64,000 bases of DNA from Saprospiraceae bacterium (GCA_016787345.1 JAEUUU010000031.1:1-64000), one strand, 5' to 3'. Shown: positions 51,691 to 60,905, numbered from the stretch's first letter. Notes: generated by a model from the sequence alone, not told the origin. Numbers and translations are program-made.

Positions 51691-52858
51691 GGGCCTCAAT
51701 CGATGCTTCCGCCCGCGGGCGGCTGTTAAAAAGGGTTCGGATTAAACCGGCCGTCAGTAAGGCCCAAAGGGCAATACAAGGCACGGCTTTCAAAACATAA
51801 GGTTGCACAATTTGCTCGCGCAACGCCCTGGGGCAAAGATCGGTCGGCGTAAGCGATACGAAGGCAAAAGTACCCCACAAAGCTACGGTTTGCCAGCGCG
51901 CCGCTCGTTCTACGGCAAGGTACCACATCGCCACACCGCTCAATGCAATCACAAAGGTAGGCGACTCTGCCTTGTGGTTGAAGATCACCACCCAGATCAG
52001 TACCGATGCAGCCAGCAAGGTCCGGCGCCGGAGGCTCGGCGCCCGGTACACGGCCAGTGCGCTCAGCGCGAGCAGCAGTAATCCGGCAGCGGTCACCGCG
52101 TTTTTATCGGGCAACCAGCCAAACCAGCTGTCGAGCCAGCCGGCAACCGAAAGCCCGAGCGATACGGCGTGATCCTGTTGCAACAGTTCGACCCACCAGC
52201 GGTACACCTGAAGGGTTTGTGAAGGTGATAAAACCAGCAGGGGCGAGAGCAGAAAAACCAGTCCCCAGGCCAGTCCGGACAACACAAAGCGGCTTTTGCC
52301 GCTGTACGCCGGCGCCCAAACGGCCGCGAAAATACCGAAGATTTTGAGGAAGGCGCCAGCTACCGCCCACAAGGCAGCACGACTGGATCGGCCGCGCTCG
52401 AAAGCCACAAAAGCCCACAACAACAGGGCCGCAGTAAGGCCGTTGCTTTGACTGTTTTGCAACGACGTGATGAGTTCGAGCAACACGAACCAGGCCATAA
52501 AACGCCGCTTTCGGGCATCCAGCACAGGCAGGGCAAGAATAGCCGACAGCAGGCTAAGGGCATTCAGCAGGTTCCAGAGCGGCAAACCCAGCCAGTCGGG
52601 CAGCACCGAAAACGGCGCCATGAACAAGGCAAAAGCCGGACTGTATTTGAACAAATCCCACTGCTCGGCGGGGAAAGCGGCATAGGGGTTTTGCCCGGCC
52701 AAAAGGTGGGTGAAAGCGTTGCGGAAAATGACGTAATTCTCATAGGAGGTATATCCCGCGTCGTTGGGGCCCTGAGTCAGTTTTTGCACCGACACCAGTA
52801 TGGCCGCCAGCGCGTAAACCGCCCAAAGAAAACGTTCGTCTTTCCAAATGGCTTTCAT
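51683..52858 (-). CDS. GT87/DUF2029-type polytopic glycosyltransferase
   Basis: This 391-residue protein has about ten transmembrane helices. The first loop carries an acidic/Asn cluster (GPNDAGYTSYENYVIFRNA) and FKYSPAFALFMAPF, both seen in GT87 mannosyltransferase-like proteins. GT87 enzymes transfer sugars from polyprenyl-phosphate donors outside the cytoplasmic membrane. The overlap with gtrA supports a shared lipid-linked sugar step. Donor and acceptor unknown. Confidence 0.78.
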   Translation of the reverse strand: MKAIWKDERFLWAVYALAAILVSVQKLTQGPNDAGYTSYENYVIFRNAFTHLLAGQNPYAAFPAEQWDLFKYSPAFALFMAPFSVLPDWLGLPLWNLLNALSLLSAILALPVLDARKRRFMAWFVLLELITSLQNSQSNGLTAALLLWAFVAFERGRSSRAALWAVAGAFLKIFGIFAAVWAPAYSGKSRFVLSGLAWGLVFLLSPLLVLSPSQTLQVYRWWVELLQQDHAVSLGLSVAGWLDSWFGWLPDKNAVTAAGLLLLALSALAVYRAPSLRRRTLLAASVLIWVVIFNHKAESPTFVIALSGVAMWYLAVERAARWQTVALWGTFAFVSLTPTDLCPRALREQIVQPYVLKAVPCIALWALLTAGLIRTLFNSRPRAEASIEAHE

Positions 52859-53568
52859 CAGTGTCGCTCCTCCGATTTGGCGTTTTCCTGGGCTTCTTCT
52901 ACCCCATCGATACTTTTGACCAGTTCGATCAGGTCTTTAGCGCTGATCTGTGCAGGATCGTACGAGACGACCCAGATGTTTTCCGGACCGGTACGGCGCA
53001 GCAGTCGCAGGTCCAGTTCGGTGATTTGGCCCATGACGTTGCCGGCGTTGGCATCGGGTTTGAATTTGACCAGCAGTTCGGGCCGGTTTTTAGCGGGCGG
53101 GCGGTTGGGATTGACGCCTTCCCGGACCTGATACTCGTGGGCCGTGGCGATGTCGACCATCATACGTTCCAGTTCGAGCAATGGCTCCGGCCGGTCGATG
53201 GTGCCGGTCACGGTTTTCGATTGTCCGCCTTTCCACGCGGTGAGGGTGCCATAGGGCGCGTCGGCCACCTGCGTAGGGATGCGGTCGGGGTATTGCCAGA
53301 GGTTGACCGCCGCGACTTTTTCGCGCAGCGCGGCCAGTTCGGCAGCGCTGATTTGCACGGAGTCGAGACCCGGTTTGGCGACGTTGCGTTTGCCTTCGTA
53401 CACCATCGAGCCGTCGTTGTGGAACGTGAGGCGATAGACGGGGCAAAAGCCGAAACAGGGCCCCATTTCCAGTTGGGCGAACGGACTGTGATCGGCAGCA
53501 GCCGGCGGCTGTTTTTGCGGACACTGGGCAGCAAGCAGCGGCAACAGGAGAAAAAGCAGGTATTTCAT
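52858..53568 (-). CDS. DUF6438 domain lipoprotein
   Basis: This 236-residue secreted protein has a leader whose cysteine (LLAAQC) may be lipidated. The DUF6438 signature GPCFGFCPVYRLTFHNDGS is near residue 37. A second domain (about 160-236: ELLVKFKPDANAGNVMGQ...SIDGVEEAQEN) looks like a small ferredoxin-like fold. Its stop overlaps the next start by one base (TGATG). Function unknown. Confidence 0.75.
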   Translation of the reverse strand: MKYLLFLLLPLLAAQCPQKQPPAAADHSPFAQLEMGPCFGFCPVYRLTFHNDGSMVYEGKRNVAKPGLDSVQISAAELAALREKVAAVNLWQYPDRIPTQVADAPYGTLTAWKGGQSKTVTGTIDRPEPLLELERMMVDIATAHEYQVREGVNPNRPPAKNRPELLVKFKPDANAGNVMGQITELDLRLLRRTGPENIWVVSYDPAQISAKDLIELVKSIDGVEEAQENAKSEERH

Positions 53569-53605
53569 ATTTTTTCGGTTAGCGTCAAAAGCGAAATTTT
53601 TAAAT

Positions 53606-53776
53606 AAGGTTGATGAGGGTTGATGAGAGTTGATGAGGGTTTATATGGTTTATAGAGGGCAGAAATAACCCTTTTACCAAAACCTAAAACCCAAAACCCG
53701 ATTAGAGAGCAGAAATAACCCTTTTACCAAAACCCAACGCCCAAAACCCAACACCCAAAACCCAACACCCAAAACC
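53606..53776 (-). repeat. Direct repeats carrying the GAGCAGAAATAACCCTTTT core
   Basis: Two direct copies of GCAGAAATAACCCTTTTACC (starting at 53659 and 53709) are each followed by CAAAACCC-type runs. Short TTGATGAGGG repeats precede them (53610-53640). No inverted partner arm is present. The gap lies between two minus-strand genes. Confidence 0.85.
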
Positions 53777-54967
53777 TCACCCCTTCAACGCCTGCTCGAA
53801 ATCGGCGATCAAATCGGCGGGGTTCTCGATGCCCACGGATACCCGGATGAGGCCGTCGGTGATGCCGTTTTGCTCGCGCAGTTCCTTCGCTACGTGCAGG
53901 TGCGAGCTGCTGGCCGGGTGCAGGATGAGCGTATCCACATCGCCGAGCGTGGGCGCCAGACTGCCCATTTTCAGGGTGTTCATACAATGCAAACCGGCCT
54001 CCATACCGCCGCGCAACTCAAAACTGAGCATGCCGCCGCTGCCGCGCGGCATTTGTTTTTGCGCCAGGGCGTGGTCGGGGTGCGTTTCCAGTCCGGGGTA
54101 ATTGACCCGCTCGACGGCAGGGTGCTGGGCGAGGAAACGGGCCAGGGCCAGCGCATTGCTGCTGTGCCGATCCATGCGCAGGGCCAGCGTTTTCATACCG
54201 TTGTGGGTAAGCCAGGCCTCGAAGGGCGAACAGTTGGTACCGGCGAGTTTCATGGCGCGCCACACCTGTTGGCGCATGAGTGTGCGGTCGCGGCCCACCA
54301 CCACGCCGGCGATGCTGTTGCCGTGTCCGTTGAGGTACTTGGTGGTGGAATGCACGATAAAATCGACGCCAAAAGCAAAAGGCTGCTGCAAATACGGCGT
54401 GCTGAACGTGTTGTCGATGGCGCACAGTGCGCCCTGCGCATGCGCAAGCCACGAGAGCGCCTGAATGTCGACGCAGGCGAGCGTCGGGTTGGCGGGGGTT
54501 TCGCAATACAGCAGGCGGATGGCGGGGTCGTGGCGGAGCAAGGTTTCGACCTGGTGCAGGTCGCGCAGGTCGGTAAAGACCGGCTCGACGCCGAACTGGC
54601 GGAACAGGCCGTTGAGCAATTCGGTGGTGCCGCCGTACAAATTGCCCTGTGTCAGCACTTTATCGCCATTTTTCAAAATACCCAGAAAAAGCGTCGAAAT
54701 CGCCGACATGCCACTCGACGTCATCACGGCCTCGGCTTCGAAGCCCAGTCCGTGCGATTCGAGCAGGGCGATTTTGCGCGCCACGGTGTCGACGGTCGGG
54801 TTGGCGTAACGACTGTACGCGTGGCCGCTTTCGATGTCTTTAAAAATGCCGATACCCTGTTCGATATCCGAAAAAGCGAAAGACGAGGTGGCGTAAAGCG
54901 GCAGGACGTGCGGGTCGGTGGTGCGGTTTTCGGGGATTTCGCGCGCGAGTAGCGAGTCGATGTTCAT
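53777..54967 (-). CDS. Cys/Met metabolism PLP enzyme (trans-sulfuration family)
   Basis: This 396-residue fold-type I PLP enzyme has HAYSRYANPTVDTV, SSGMSAIST, the Asp region CAIDNTFSTPYLQQP and the PLP lysine in VHSTTKYLNGHGN. It ends with the LIRVSVGIENPADLI tail of the family. It could be cystathionine gamma-lyase, cystathionine gamma-synthase or methionine gamma-lyase; sequence by eye cannot separate them. The ATG at 54967 begins MNIDSLLARE; the longer frame starts upstream without support. Confidence 0.88.
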   Translation of the reverse strand: MNIDSLLAREIPENRTTDPHVLPLYATSSFAFSDIEQGIGIFKDIESGHAYSRYANPTVDTVARKIALLESHGLGFEAEAVMTSSGMSAISTLFLGILKNGDKVLTQGNLYGGTTELLNGLFRQFGVEPVFTDLRDLHQVETLLRHDPAIRLLYCETPANPTLACVDIQALSWLAHAQGALCAIDNTFSTPYLQQPFAFGVDFIVHSTTKYLNGHGNSIAGVVVGRDRTLMRQQVWRAMKLAGTNCSPFEAWLTHNGMKTLALRMDRHSSNALALARFLAQHPAVERVNYPGLETHPDHALAQKQMPRGSGGMLSFELRGGMEAGLHCMNTLKMGSLAPTLGDVDTLILHPASSSHLHVAKELREQNGITDGLIRVSVGIENPADLIADFEQALKG

Positions 54968-54991
54968 GCGGGTGCCTGTTTGAGTTCGCGG

Positions 54992-54999
54992 CAAAGGTA
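54992..54999 (-). promoter_or_regulatory. -7 box for the trans-sulfuration gene
   Basis: CAAAGGTA reads TACCTTTG on the minus strand, 24 bases ahead of the ATG at 54967. It supports that start over the upstream frame opening. Confidence 0.55.
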
Positions 55000-55036
55000 C
55001 CCAAACCCCCGCTATGCTAAAGCCGTGAAGGCGGCT

Positions 55037-56443
55037 TCAATAGGTGTAATTGAGCACCAGATTGTACTGCGACATGTTCACGCGATTGATCACCAGCCGG
55101 TCGTTGCCGTACACTTCACCGAGGCGCCCTTTCCATACGTACAGGAACTGCGCCCGCAAGCCCTCGAACATACCGCCGAAGCGATAATGAACGTCGAAAT
55201 TGAACTGGTTGTACGCCGGGAAAGCGTATTTGCTGAGCCGCGTATTTTTCACGTCGGGCAAATAAAAGTGCCCGTAAGCTGCTTCCAGGCGCAGGCGGCT
55301 GTTTTCGGGTTGCCAGTTCAGGCGCCCGACGACCGAATGACTGTCGCCGCTGCCCTCTACCCGCTCGCGCGACATAAAGGTGTAAAACGGCTCGCGGCCC
55401 CATTCGCGCGGGAAAAGGAAACGCCCGTCGTCGGTCACCCGGGTATAGGCCAGCAGTGTTTTCCAGGCCCCTTTTTGCCAGCCCAATTGTGTACTGAACG
55501 CGTTGGAATGGCTGTTTTTCATAAAATAGGTTTTGGTGTCGTCTTCGTTTCCGCCATGGGCCAGGGCATTCTGGTGGGTGTACTGAGCGCCGGCAAAAAG
55601 GCGGTGTCCGTTGGAGAGCGGGTGCGTATAATCGGCCTGGATAAAGGCCGTGTTGAAAATATTCTCGACGTAATAATCCCAGACCTGCACCTTCACGCGT
55701 TTGCCGGCCTGGCGGGTGATGCCCAAAACGCCGACGCCTTTGCTTTCCAGGTTTTCAGGGTATCCGCTGGCCGTGCCGTCGGGGTTGAGGCCCTTGGGAT
55801 AAAGGCCGATGGATTCCCCGATGCCGAACCACTCGACCGTGCTGCGGGGCGACATTTTCCAGAGCCAGCCGCCTTCGATACGGGTTTGTTCGATTTCGTT
55901 GAATTCCGCCCAAATGCCCGCTTCGGCGGTAGGGCGCATGCGGCCGTCCTGATAATTGATGAAAGGCGTTTGCAAAGCCTGCTGGCCCAGGGTCAGGCGG
56001 GAGTTTTTCCACTGATAACGCAGCCAAAGTTCTTCGATGCGGTCGAGGTCGTTGCGGTTTTCGGGGTCCTCCACGTCGAACAGCCCGATTTCGTAGCGGT
56101 TGACGGCGCCGGTGGCCGGGTCTTTGGCCGACAGATCGGAGGAAGCGAGGTTGTAGTGAAATATACCGCCGATGCCGAAACTGAATCCTTTCCAGGGCGC
56201 CGTGCTGAAATGCAGTCCGCCGCCCGCGGCCAGGGCGTAATAATCGGACAATTGGCGCTCATTGTCGGTCGCCATAAAAAAGCTGCGAAAGTGGCCGTGA
56301 AAATGGCCGTGCTCGAAGGCTTCCAGCAGAGAGGCAGCGTGTTTGCCTTTTGTTTTGGAGGAATCTGCCGGTTCGGCAGGGTGTTGGGCAAAAACAGCGA
56401 CGGCAAAGAACAGAGCCGTTATGGGAAAAATGATACGTTTCAT
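55037..56443 (-). CDS. OprD-like outer membrane porin
   Basis: This 468-residue protein has a signal peptide (1-19, ending AVFAQ) and repeated amphipathic strands with terminal aromatics (for example FGIGGIFHYNL, EELWLRYQWKNSRLTLGQQ, RFGGMFEGLRAQFLYVWKG). The last strand is YNLVLNYTY, as in barrel proteins. The RLTLGQQALQTPFINYQDGRM word is like OprD-type porins for small organic acids or amino acids. A Crp/Fnr-type operator lies 69 bases upstream, matching one ahead of the neighbouring permease. Confidence 0.78.
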   Translation of the reverse strand: MKRIIFPITALFFAVAVFAQHPAEPADSSKTKGKHAASLLEAFEHGHFHGHFRSFFMATDNERQLSDYYALAAGGGLHFSTAPWKGFSFGIGGIFHYNLASSDLSAKDPATGAVNRYEIGLFDVEDPENRNDLDRIEELWLRYQWKNSRLTLGQQALQTPFINYQDGRMRPTAEAGIWAEFNEIEQTRIEGGWLWKMSPRSTVEWFGIGESIGLYPKGLNPDGTASGYPENLESKGVGVLGITRQAGKRVKVQVWDYYVENIFNTAFIQADYTHPLSNGHRLFAGAQYTHQNALAHGGNEDDTKTYFMKNSHSNAFSTQLGWQKGAWKTLLAYTRVTDDGRFLFPREWGREPFYTFMSRERVEGSGDSHSVVGRLNWQPENSRLRLEAAYGHFYLPDVKNTRLSKYAFPAYNQFNFDVHYRFGGMFEGLRAQFLYVWKGRLGEVYGNDRLVINRVNMSQYNLVLNYTY

Positions 56444-56511
56444 ACAGGGCAATACAGCGTTTACAGACTAAAAACCGCTGCAAAATTGCCCCTGTCGGCA
56501 GCCGGGAAAGT

Positions 56512-56525
56512 GTGACTTTTATCAC
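56512..56525 (-). promoter_or_regulatory. Crp/Fnr-type operator upstream of the porin
   Basis: GTGACTTTTATCAC is a perfect GTGA-N6-TCAC dyad, 69-82 bases ahead of the porin ATG. The same architecture occurs ahead of tauE (57521-57534), and a Crp/Fnr gene is two genes away. Confidence 0.7.
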
Positions 56526-56612
56526 TCCCGGTCCAATTATACCGCACACCGCCAGGTTTTCAGCACAAGCAGGCTCATAAACCCCTATGAACCAATATCA
56601 ACCTTATAAAAT

Positions 56613-57437
56613 TTAATGCGCCGCCACGCCTGCCGGGCTGAGGTACAATTCTTTGAAAAGGATATAAATACCCATCACCAGCACAAACCAGCCGAAGGCT
56701 TTTTTGAGTTTGGCGCCGTCGATTTTACGGCTCAGGCGGTTGCCCAAAAAGATGCCGGCAATGGCCAGCACGGTTACGCTGCCCAGCAGCACCCAGTCGA
56801 GTTTGTAATGCGACAAATCACCCAGAAAGCCGAACAGCGACTTGGCTGCAATAATGAGCAGCGAGGTGCCCACGGCTTGTTTCATCGGTAGTTTGCTGAA
56901 CAATACAAGCGCCGGGATAATGAGAAAGCCGCCGCCTGCGCCAACCAAACCGGTAAGCACCCCTACGATTGCGCCTTCCAGCAGGATCATCGGGTAATTG
57001 AATTGTTGTGGGCCGCTATCCCCGTTGTCTGCCGCCGCGCCCTTTTTGTCGCGGATCATTGAAACCGAAGCGAAAACCATGAGCAGGGCGAACAAACCCA
57101 TCATCAACATGGCTTTTGATACGACGAAACTGCCCACGGAAAAAACCGGATTGGGAATCAGGGGCACCAGCCAGGCACGGGTGGCATATACGGCGAGAAT
57201 GGAGGGGATACCGAAAATCACCGCCGTTTTCAGGTTGACCATGCCCTCGCGGTATTTGGGCAAGGCGCCGACCAGACTGGTAGAACCGACGATGAAAAGC
57301 GAATAGGCGGTTGCCAAAACAGGATCGACGCCAAAAAGATAAACCAATACAGGCACCGTAAGAATACTGCCGCCGCCGCCAATCAATCCGAGTGAAATGC
57401 CGATGAGTACCGATGCAAAATAGCCAATGATTTCCAT
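56613..57437 (-). CDS. Sulfite exporter TauE/SafE family permease
   Basis: This 274-residue membrane protein is built as two repeats: SVLIGISLGLIGGGGSILTVPVLVY near the start (glycine-rich), and IVGVLTGLVGAGGGFLIIPALV in the second half, with about eight helices. TauE/SafE proteins are thought to move sulfite, sulfoacetate or related sulfur-containing anions. It lies between an OprD-like porin and a Crp/Fnr regulator, with a matching operator upstream. Confidence 0.9.
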   Translation of the reverse strand: MEIIGYFASVLIGISLGLIGGGGSILTVPVLVYLFGVDPVLATAYSLFIVGSTSLVGALPKYREGMVNLKTAVIFGIPSILAVYATRAWLVPLIPNPVFSVGSFVVSKAMLMMGLFALLMVFASVSMIRDKKGAAADNGDSGPQQFNYPMILLEGAIVGVLTGLVGAGGGFLIIPALVLFSKLPMKQAVGTSLLIIAAKSLFGFLGDLSHYKLDWVLLGSVTVLAIAGIFLGNRLSRKIDGAKLKKAFGWFVLVMGIYILFKELYLSPAGVAAH

Positions 57438-57520
57438 AAAAACAGGTGGGTAGACGAACCCCGGGTTTTAGAACAAGTCCGGATTTTGTGCAAAGGTTGG
57501 CCTATTCCCGCTTGTCGCCT

Positions 57521-57534
57521 GTGATTTATGTCAC
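57521..57534 (-). promoter_or_regulatory. Crp/Fnr-type operator upstream of tauE-like gene
   Basis: GTGATTTATGTCAC is a perfect GTGA-N6-TCAC dyad, 84-97 bases ahead of the permease ATG and just beyond the regulator stop. An AACCTTTG word between it and the gene could be a -7 box. Confidence 0.7.
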
Positions 57535-57559
57535 GGGCTGCTGAAATCAAGGACATTAA

Positions 57560-58195
57560 TCAAATCTTCAACAACTCGATACCCTGTTTGAGCAGCCGCA
57601 CTTTGCCTTGTTCCGAGAGTTTTTTCATCAGACGGGAGACGACTTCCCTCGAAGAATTCAACTCCTGTGCGATCTGGGTATTGGTCAGGTCGAGAACTTT
57701 GGTCCCCAACGCTTTGCTGTGGCGGCGCAGGTAAAATTCGAGCCGCTCGTCCATGTTCTGAAAAGCGATATGATCGATGGTTTCGAGCAGTTCTTCGTAG
57801 CGTTTGCGGTAGGTGCCCACCACGAAATGATACCAGGTGCGGTATTGCCGCATCCAGTTTTCGGTCACCTCGACCGGCACGACGAGCAGCACGGCATCCG
57901 TGTCGGCTTTGGCAGTGACGGCGCTGGCTTTGATCGTGCGATCGCAAATCAGCGAGAGGGCGCATCCTTCGCCGGCATTGAGGTGGTACATAAAAAACTC
58001 GTTGCCCTCCTCGTTTTCGCGGTACAACTTGACCAGCCCGTCGAGCACGATCATCGTGTTGCGGATGTTCTGCCCGGTTTGAAGGAGCACCTGGCCGGCT
58101 TTGGCTTCCAGAATCCGACCTTTTTCGGTCAATTCCTTGAGCAGGCCCTCTTCCAGATCGCGCAGCAGGTGTCGGTAGTTTTCAATCTTATTCAT
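57560..58195 (-). CDS. Crp/Fnr family transcriptional regulator
   Basis: This 211-residue protein has a cyclic-nucleotide-binding-type beta roll (KAGQVLLQTGQNIRNTMIVLDGLVKLYREN near residues 32-62), a long dimerisation helix and a C-terminal winged helix with NTQIAQELNSSREVVSRLMKKL as recognition unit. There is no Cys set for a Fe-S cluster, so it is unlike oxygen-sensing FNR. The effector is unknown. An ATTGTAACAAT palindrome at 58201-58211, next to its start, could allow self-control. Confidence 0.9.
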   Translation of the reverse strand: MNKIENYRHLLRDLEEGLLKELTEKGRILEAKAGQVLLQTGQNIRNTMIVLDGLVKLYRENEEGNEFFMYHLNAGEGCALSLICDRTIKASAVTAKADTDAVLLVVPVEVTENWMRQYRTWYHFVVGTYRKRYEELLETIDHIAFQNMDERLEFYLRRHSKALGTKVLDLTNTQIAQELNSSREVVSRLMKKLSEQGKVRLLKQGIELLKI

Positions 58196-58255
58196 ACGCT
58201 ATTGTAACAATTCAAGCCGGTAAAGGTTAGGTTTGACCCGGCGCCTGCCGGGATT

Positions 58256-59224
58256 TCAGTCCATCGGCCAGAAGTGTTCGCATATTTTTTTCAAAAACTC
58301 GCCGGGCCGGGCCATGGAGGACAAAAAGAGCGAACTGCGGCCGCTGACTTCAAAGGGGCTGTCGTCGATAACGGCATCGGGTTTGTTGTCGCCGTCGAGG
58401 TCGCCGTACCATTGCAGACTCACCGTCGGGCTGATTTCCGGCACTTCCGGACTGACCCAGTGGCTCAAATCCTGTCGTGTGGCCGGCTGCGTGGTGTAGT
58501 CCAGAGCGTACAAGCGATAATTGCGCACCACGACGTAATCGTCCACAAATTCGGCGCAACCGACAGCGGAGAGTACGTAGGTAGCCTTTGTCGTCGTATC
58601 GCCTTCGGGGTAGCCGGGGCTGATACCCATCGTCGCGCCGGGGCCAAGGCTGCCGTTGGCAAAAAAATCATTGACCGTATATACGCCCAGCGGGCCGGCG
58701 TAGCCGGTTCGGAAGGGTTTGTGGGTGCCCAGTATAAATTTGCTGGTTTGTTTTTGATTGGTTTTCAACACTGTAATCTTTCCTCCCCAAAATTCGCTGT
58801 ATTCTTCTACGGCTCGTATTTCAATCTTCCTGATCTCGTCGGCAAACGAATCACGCGCATAAACGCCGTACCAGTTGAGCGGCGGAAGCGCCGAATAAAT
58901 CTGGTCGTTTTCATAATACAGGCCGATGGTCGGCGCCAGGTAAGCCCCGAATGCGTACCCCGTTTTCCCCTGGTAGCGCACCTGCAGCCAGCGGTCGTAT
59001 ACGGAATCGACCTCGATATACTCGCCGTTGAGCGCTACACCGACAAACTGAACGACCGAACCCCTCGGCAGGCTCGCGACTTTTTTGGCTTTGGCATCGG
59101 GCGCATCGCGCAGGTTGAGCGAGCTGGCGGTCACGACATATTCTTCGGGAAAAAACGGAACGCCTTGCGCGGTCAGAAGGCTAACTGAACTTAGCGACAG
59201 GAAGAGGGAGAAGATAATTTTCAT
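58256..59224 (-). CDS. Secreted SH3b-domain protein
   Basis: This 322-residue protein has a signal peptide (1-19, ending LLTAQ). A bacterial SH3 domain at about 28-95 follows (VVTASSLNLRDAPDAKAKKV, then WLQVRYQGKTGYAFGAYLAP). The rest is a beta-rich domain with an FG-GAP-like calcium word LDGDNKPDAVIDDSPF near its end. SH3b domains often bind peptidoglycan. Function unknown. It is likely periplasmic or outer-membrane associated. Confidence 0.75.
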   Translation of the reverse strand: MKIIFSLFLSLSSVSLLTAQGVPFFPEEYVVTASSLNLRDAPDAKAKKVASLPRGSVVQFVGVALNGEYIEVDSVYDRWLQVRYQGKTGYAFGAYLAPTIGLYYENDQIYSALPPLNWYGVYARDSFADEIRKIEIRAVEEYSEFWGGKITVLKTNQKQTSKFILGTHKPFRTGYAGPLGVYTVNDFFANGSLGPGATMGISPGYPEGDTTTKATYVLSAVGCAEFVDDYVVVRNYRLYALDYTTQPATRQDLSHWVSPEVPEISPTVSLQWYGDLDGDNKPDAVIDDSPFEVSGRSSLFLSSMARPGEFLKKICEHFWPMD

Positions 59225-59289
59225 TGCATTGAATTTGAAGATAAAGCAAAGTCTTGTTAGCGGGAAACCGCGGTGTGCAACAATAAAAA

Positions 59290-59829
59290 CTAACGCAAGG
59301 TCATCACGCGATAGCCGAGTAAACCCTTGCGCACCGGCAGCAAAACAGGGTCGCCGGGTTGGGTATTGGGGTAATAAGCCTGGGTTTTGTATTTGAAACG
59401 GAGCAAGCGCCCATTTTCACGAACCTGGAGATGATAACCCGTCGGTTGCAGTTTTTCACCTTTCAAAAAGCCGTAATTGGAGGCGAGGTAGGGGGTTTCG
59501 GCCAAAAATTCAAATGACAGGTACTCTTCGCGCCCGCCCAGTCGGTTGAGCAAACTGAGCATTAGCGGCCCCAGCAAAACGGTAAATACCAGAATCGTCA
59601 TCAGTTCCGGTACGTGGTTGGCCAGGGGCGTCAGTCGGCGCCGAAGGGCGTAAAGCAGGCCACCCGCCAGTACAGCGCCGGCAATCAGGCCGGTCACGAC
59701 CAGTTGGCCGGCGTCGATGGTGTTGGAAAATACCGGAAATTCGCGGACGTACAAAGCAATCAGGCCGAAAAAGACCAGCACGCCGGCGACAGCCGTAGCG
59801 TAAAAAAGAGGACCGGGTTTGTTTTCCAT
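59290..59829 (-). CDS. Uncharacterised membrane protein (179 residues)
   Basis: Three hydrophobic helices are visible (YATAVAGVLVFFGLIALYV, VVTGLIAGAVLAGGLLYAL, LMTILVFTVLLGPLMLSLL). A C-terminal soluble domain of about 75 residues follows, with short strands (YHLQVRENGRLLRFKYKT). No family is recognised. The ATG at 59829 is preferred because the longer frame would overlap the divergent next gene. Confidence 0.65.
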   Translation of the reverse strand: MENKPGPLFYATAVAGVLVFFGLIALYVREFPVFSNTIDAGQLVVTGLIAGAVLAGGLLYALRRRLTPLANHVPELMTILVFTVLLGPLMLSLLNRLGGREEYLSFEFLAETPYLASNYGFLKGEKLQPTGYHLQVRENGRLLRFKYKTQAYYPNTQPGDPVLLPVRKGLLGYRVMTLR

Positions 59830-59899
59830 AAAAACTGAATTTTGCAGCGCAACCGAATTGCGTTTTTGCGGGTTTACCGCTGCGAATGTCTGATCCTTC

Positions 59900-60802
59900 A
59901 TGCTAAAAATTGCATTTTCCCCCACCTACAAATACGAATTGCCCGAAGGACACCGCTTCCCGATGGCGAAATACGAACTGGTGCCCGACCAGTTGCTGTA
60001 CGAAGGAACGGTGCGGGAGGAGAATTTTTTTCACCCGGGCCTGCTCGATGAACCCACCGCCTTGCTCACCCACACGTCCGAGTACTGGCGCAAACTGAAC
60101 GACGTCAGCTTGTCGGAAAAAGAAATCAGGGCCATCGGTTTTCCGGTCAATGAAAAATTTATGCTGCGCGGCCGGCACATCGCCCAGGGCACCATCGAAT
60201 GCGCCCTGCACGCCCGCCAGCACGGCGTCGCGCTGAACGTGGCCGGCGGCACCCACCATGCTTTTGCCGATCGCGGCGAGGGGTTCTGCTGTTTCAACGA
60301 CCAGGCGGTAGCGGCCAATTATCTGCTCCGGAACGACCTGGCCCGGCGCATTCTCATCGTCGACCTCGACGTGCACCAGGGCAACGGTACGGCGGCTATT
60401 TTTCACGACGAACCGCGGGTATTTACCTTTTCGATGCACGGCGAGCGCAATTATCCCCTGCGAAAAGAGCAATCCGACCTCGATATCGGCCTGCCCGACG
60501 GGCTCGACGACGGCCCCTACCTGCGCCTGCTGCGCGAAACCCTGCCCCGTCTTATCGACGAGTTTCAGCCCGATTTTGTTTTTTACCAAAGCGGCGTCGA
60601 TATACTCGATACCGACAAACTGGGCCGTCTCTCGGTGAGCCGCGCCGGATGCCGCGAACGCGACCGGATCGTATTCGAACTTTGCCGCCGCAACCGCCTG
60701 CCGATAGCGGTGAGTATGGGAGGCGGCTATTCGCCCCGCCTGGCCGATATCGTGGAGGCGCACGCCAACACGTTTCGCACAGCCCAGGAAGTGTTTTTTT
60801 GA
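59900..60802 (+). CDS. Histone deacetylase family hydrolase
   Basis: This 300-residue zinc hydrolase has GGTHHAFADRGEGFCCFND (tandem His), DLDVHQGNGT (zinc Asp and His) and QSGVDILDTDKLG (third zinc Asp). These are all class I/II HDAC superfamily residues. In bacteria such enzymes deacetylate acetylated lysines, polyamines or acetoin-related substrates. The real substrate is unknown. It is monocistronic. Confidence 0.9.
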   Translation: MLKIAFSPTYKYELPEGHRFPMAKYELVPDQLLYEGTVREENFFHPGLLDEPTALLTHTSEYWRKLNDVSLSEKEIRAIGFPVNEKFMLRGRHIAQGTIECALHARQHGVALNVAGGTHHAFADRGEGFCCFNDQAVAANYLLRNDLARRILIVDLDVHQGNGTAAIFHDEPRVFTFSMHGERNYPLRKEQSDLDIGLPDGLDDGPYLRLLRETLPRLIDEFQPDFVFYQSGVDILDTDKLGRLSVSRAGCRERDRIVFELCRRNRLPIAVSMGGGYSPRLADIVEAHANTFRTAQEVFF

Positions 60803-60864
60803 GAAAACAGTCCGACCGGTCCAGTTTTTTTTATTTCAGGTTTATTTTTGTCAAACAGGAACTT

Positions 60865-60872
60865 TACCTTTG
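60865..60872 (+). promoter_or_regulatory. -7 box for rpsU
   Basis: TACCTTTG is a perfect TAnnTTTG, 48 bases ahead of the rpsU ATG. Confidence 0.55.
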
Positions 60873-60905
60873 CAGCCCGAAATTTTATCGACCATTTTTA
60901 TCACT

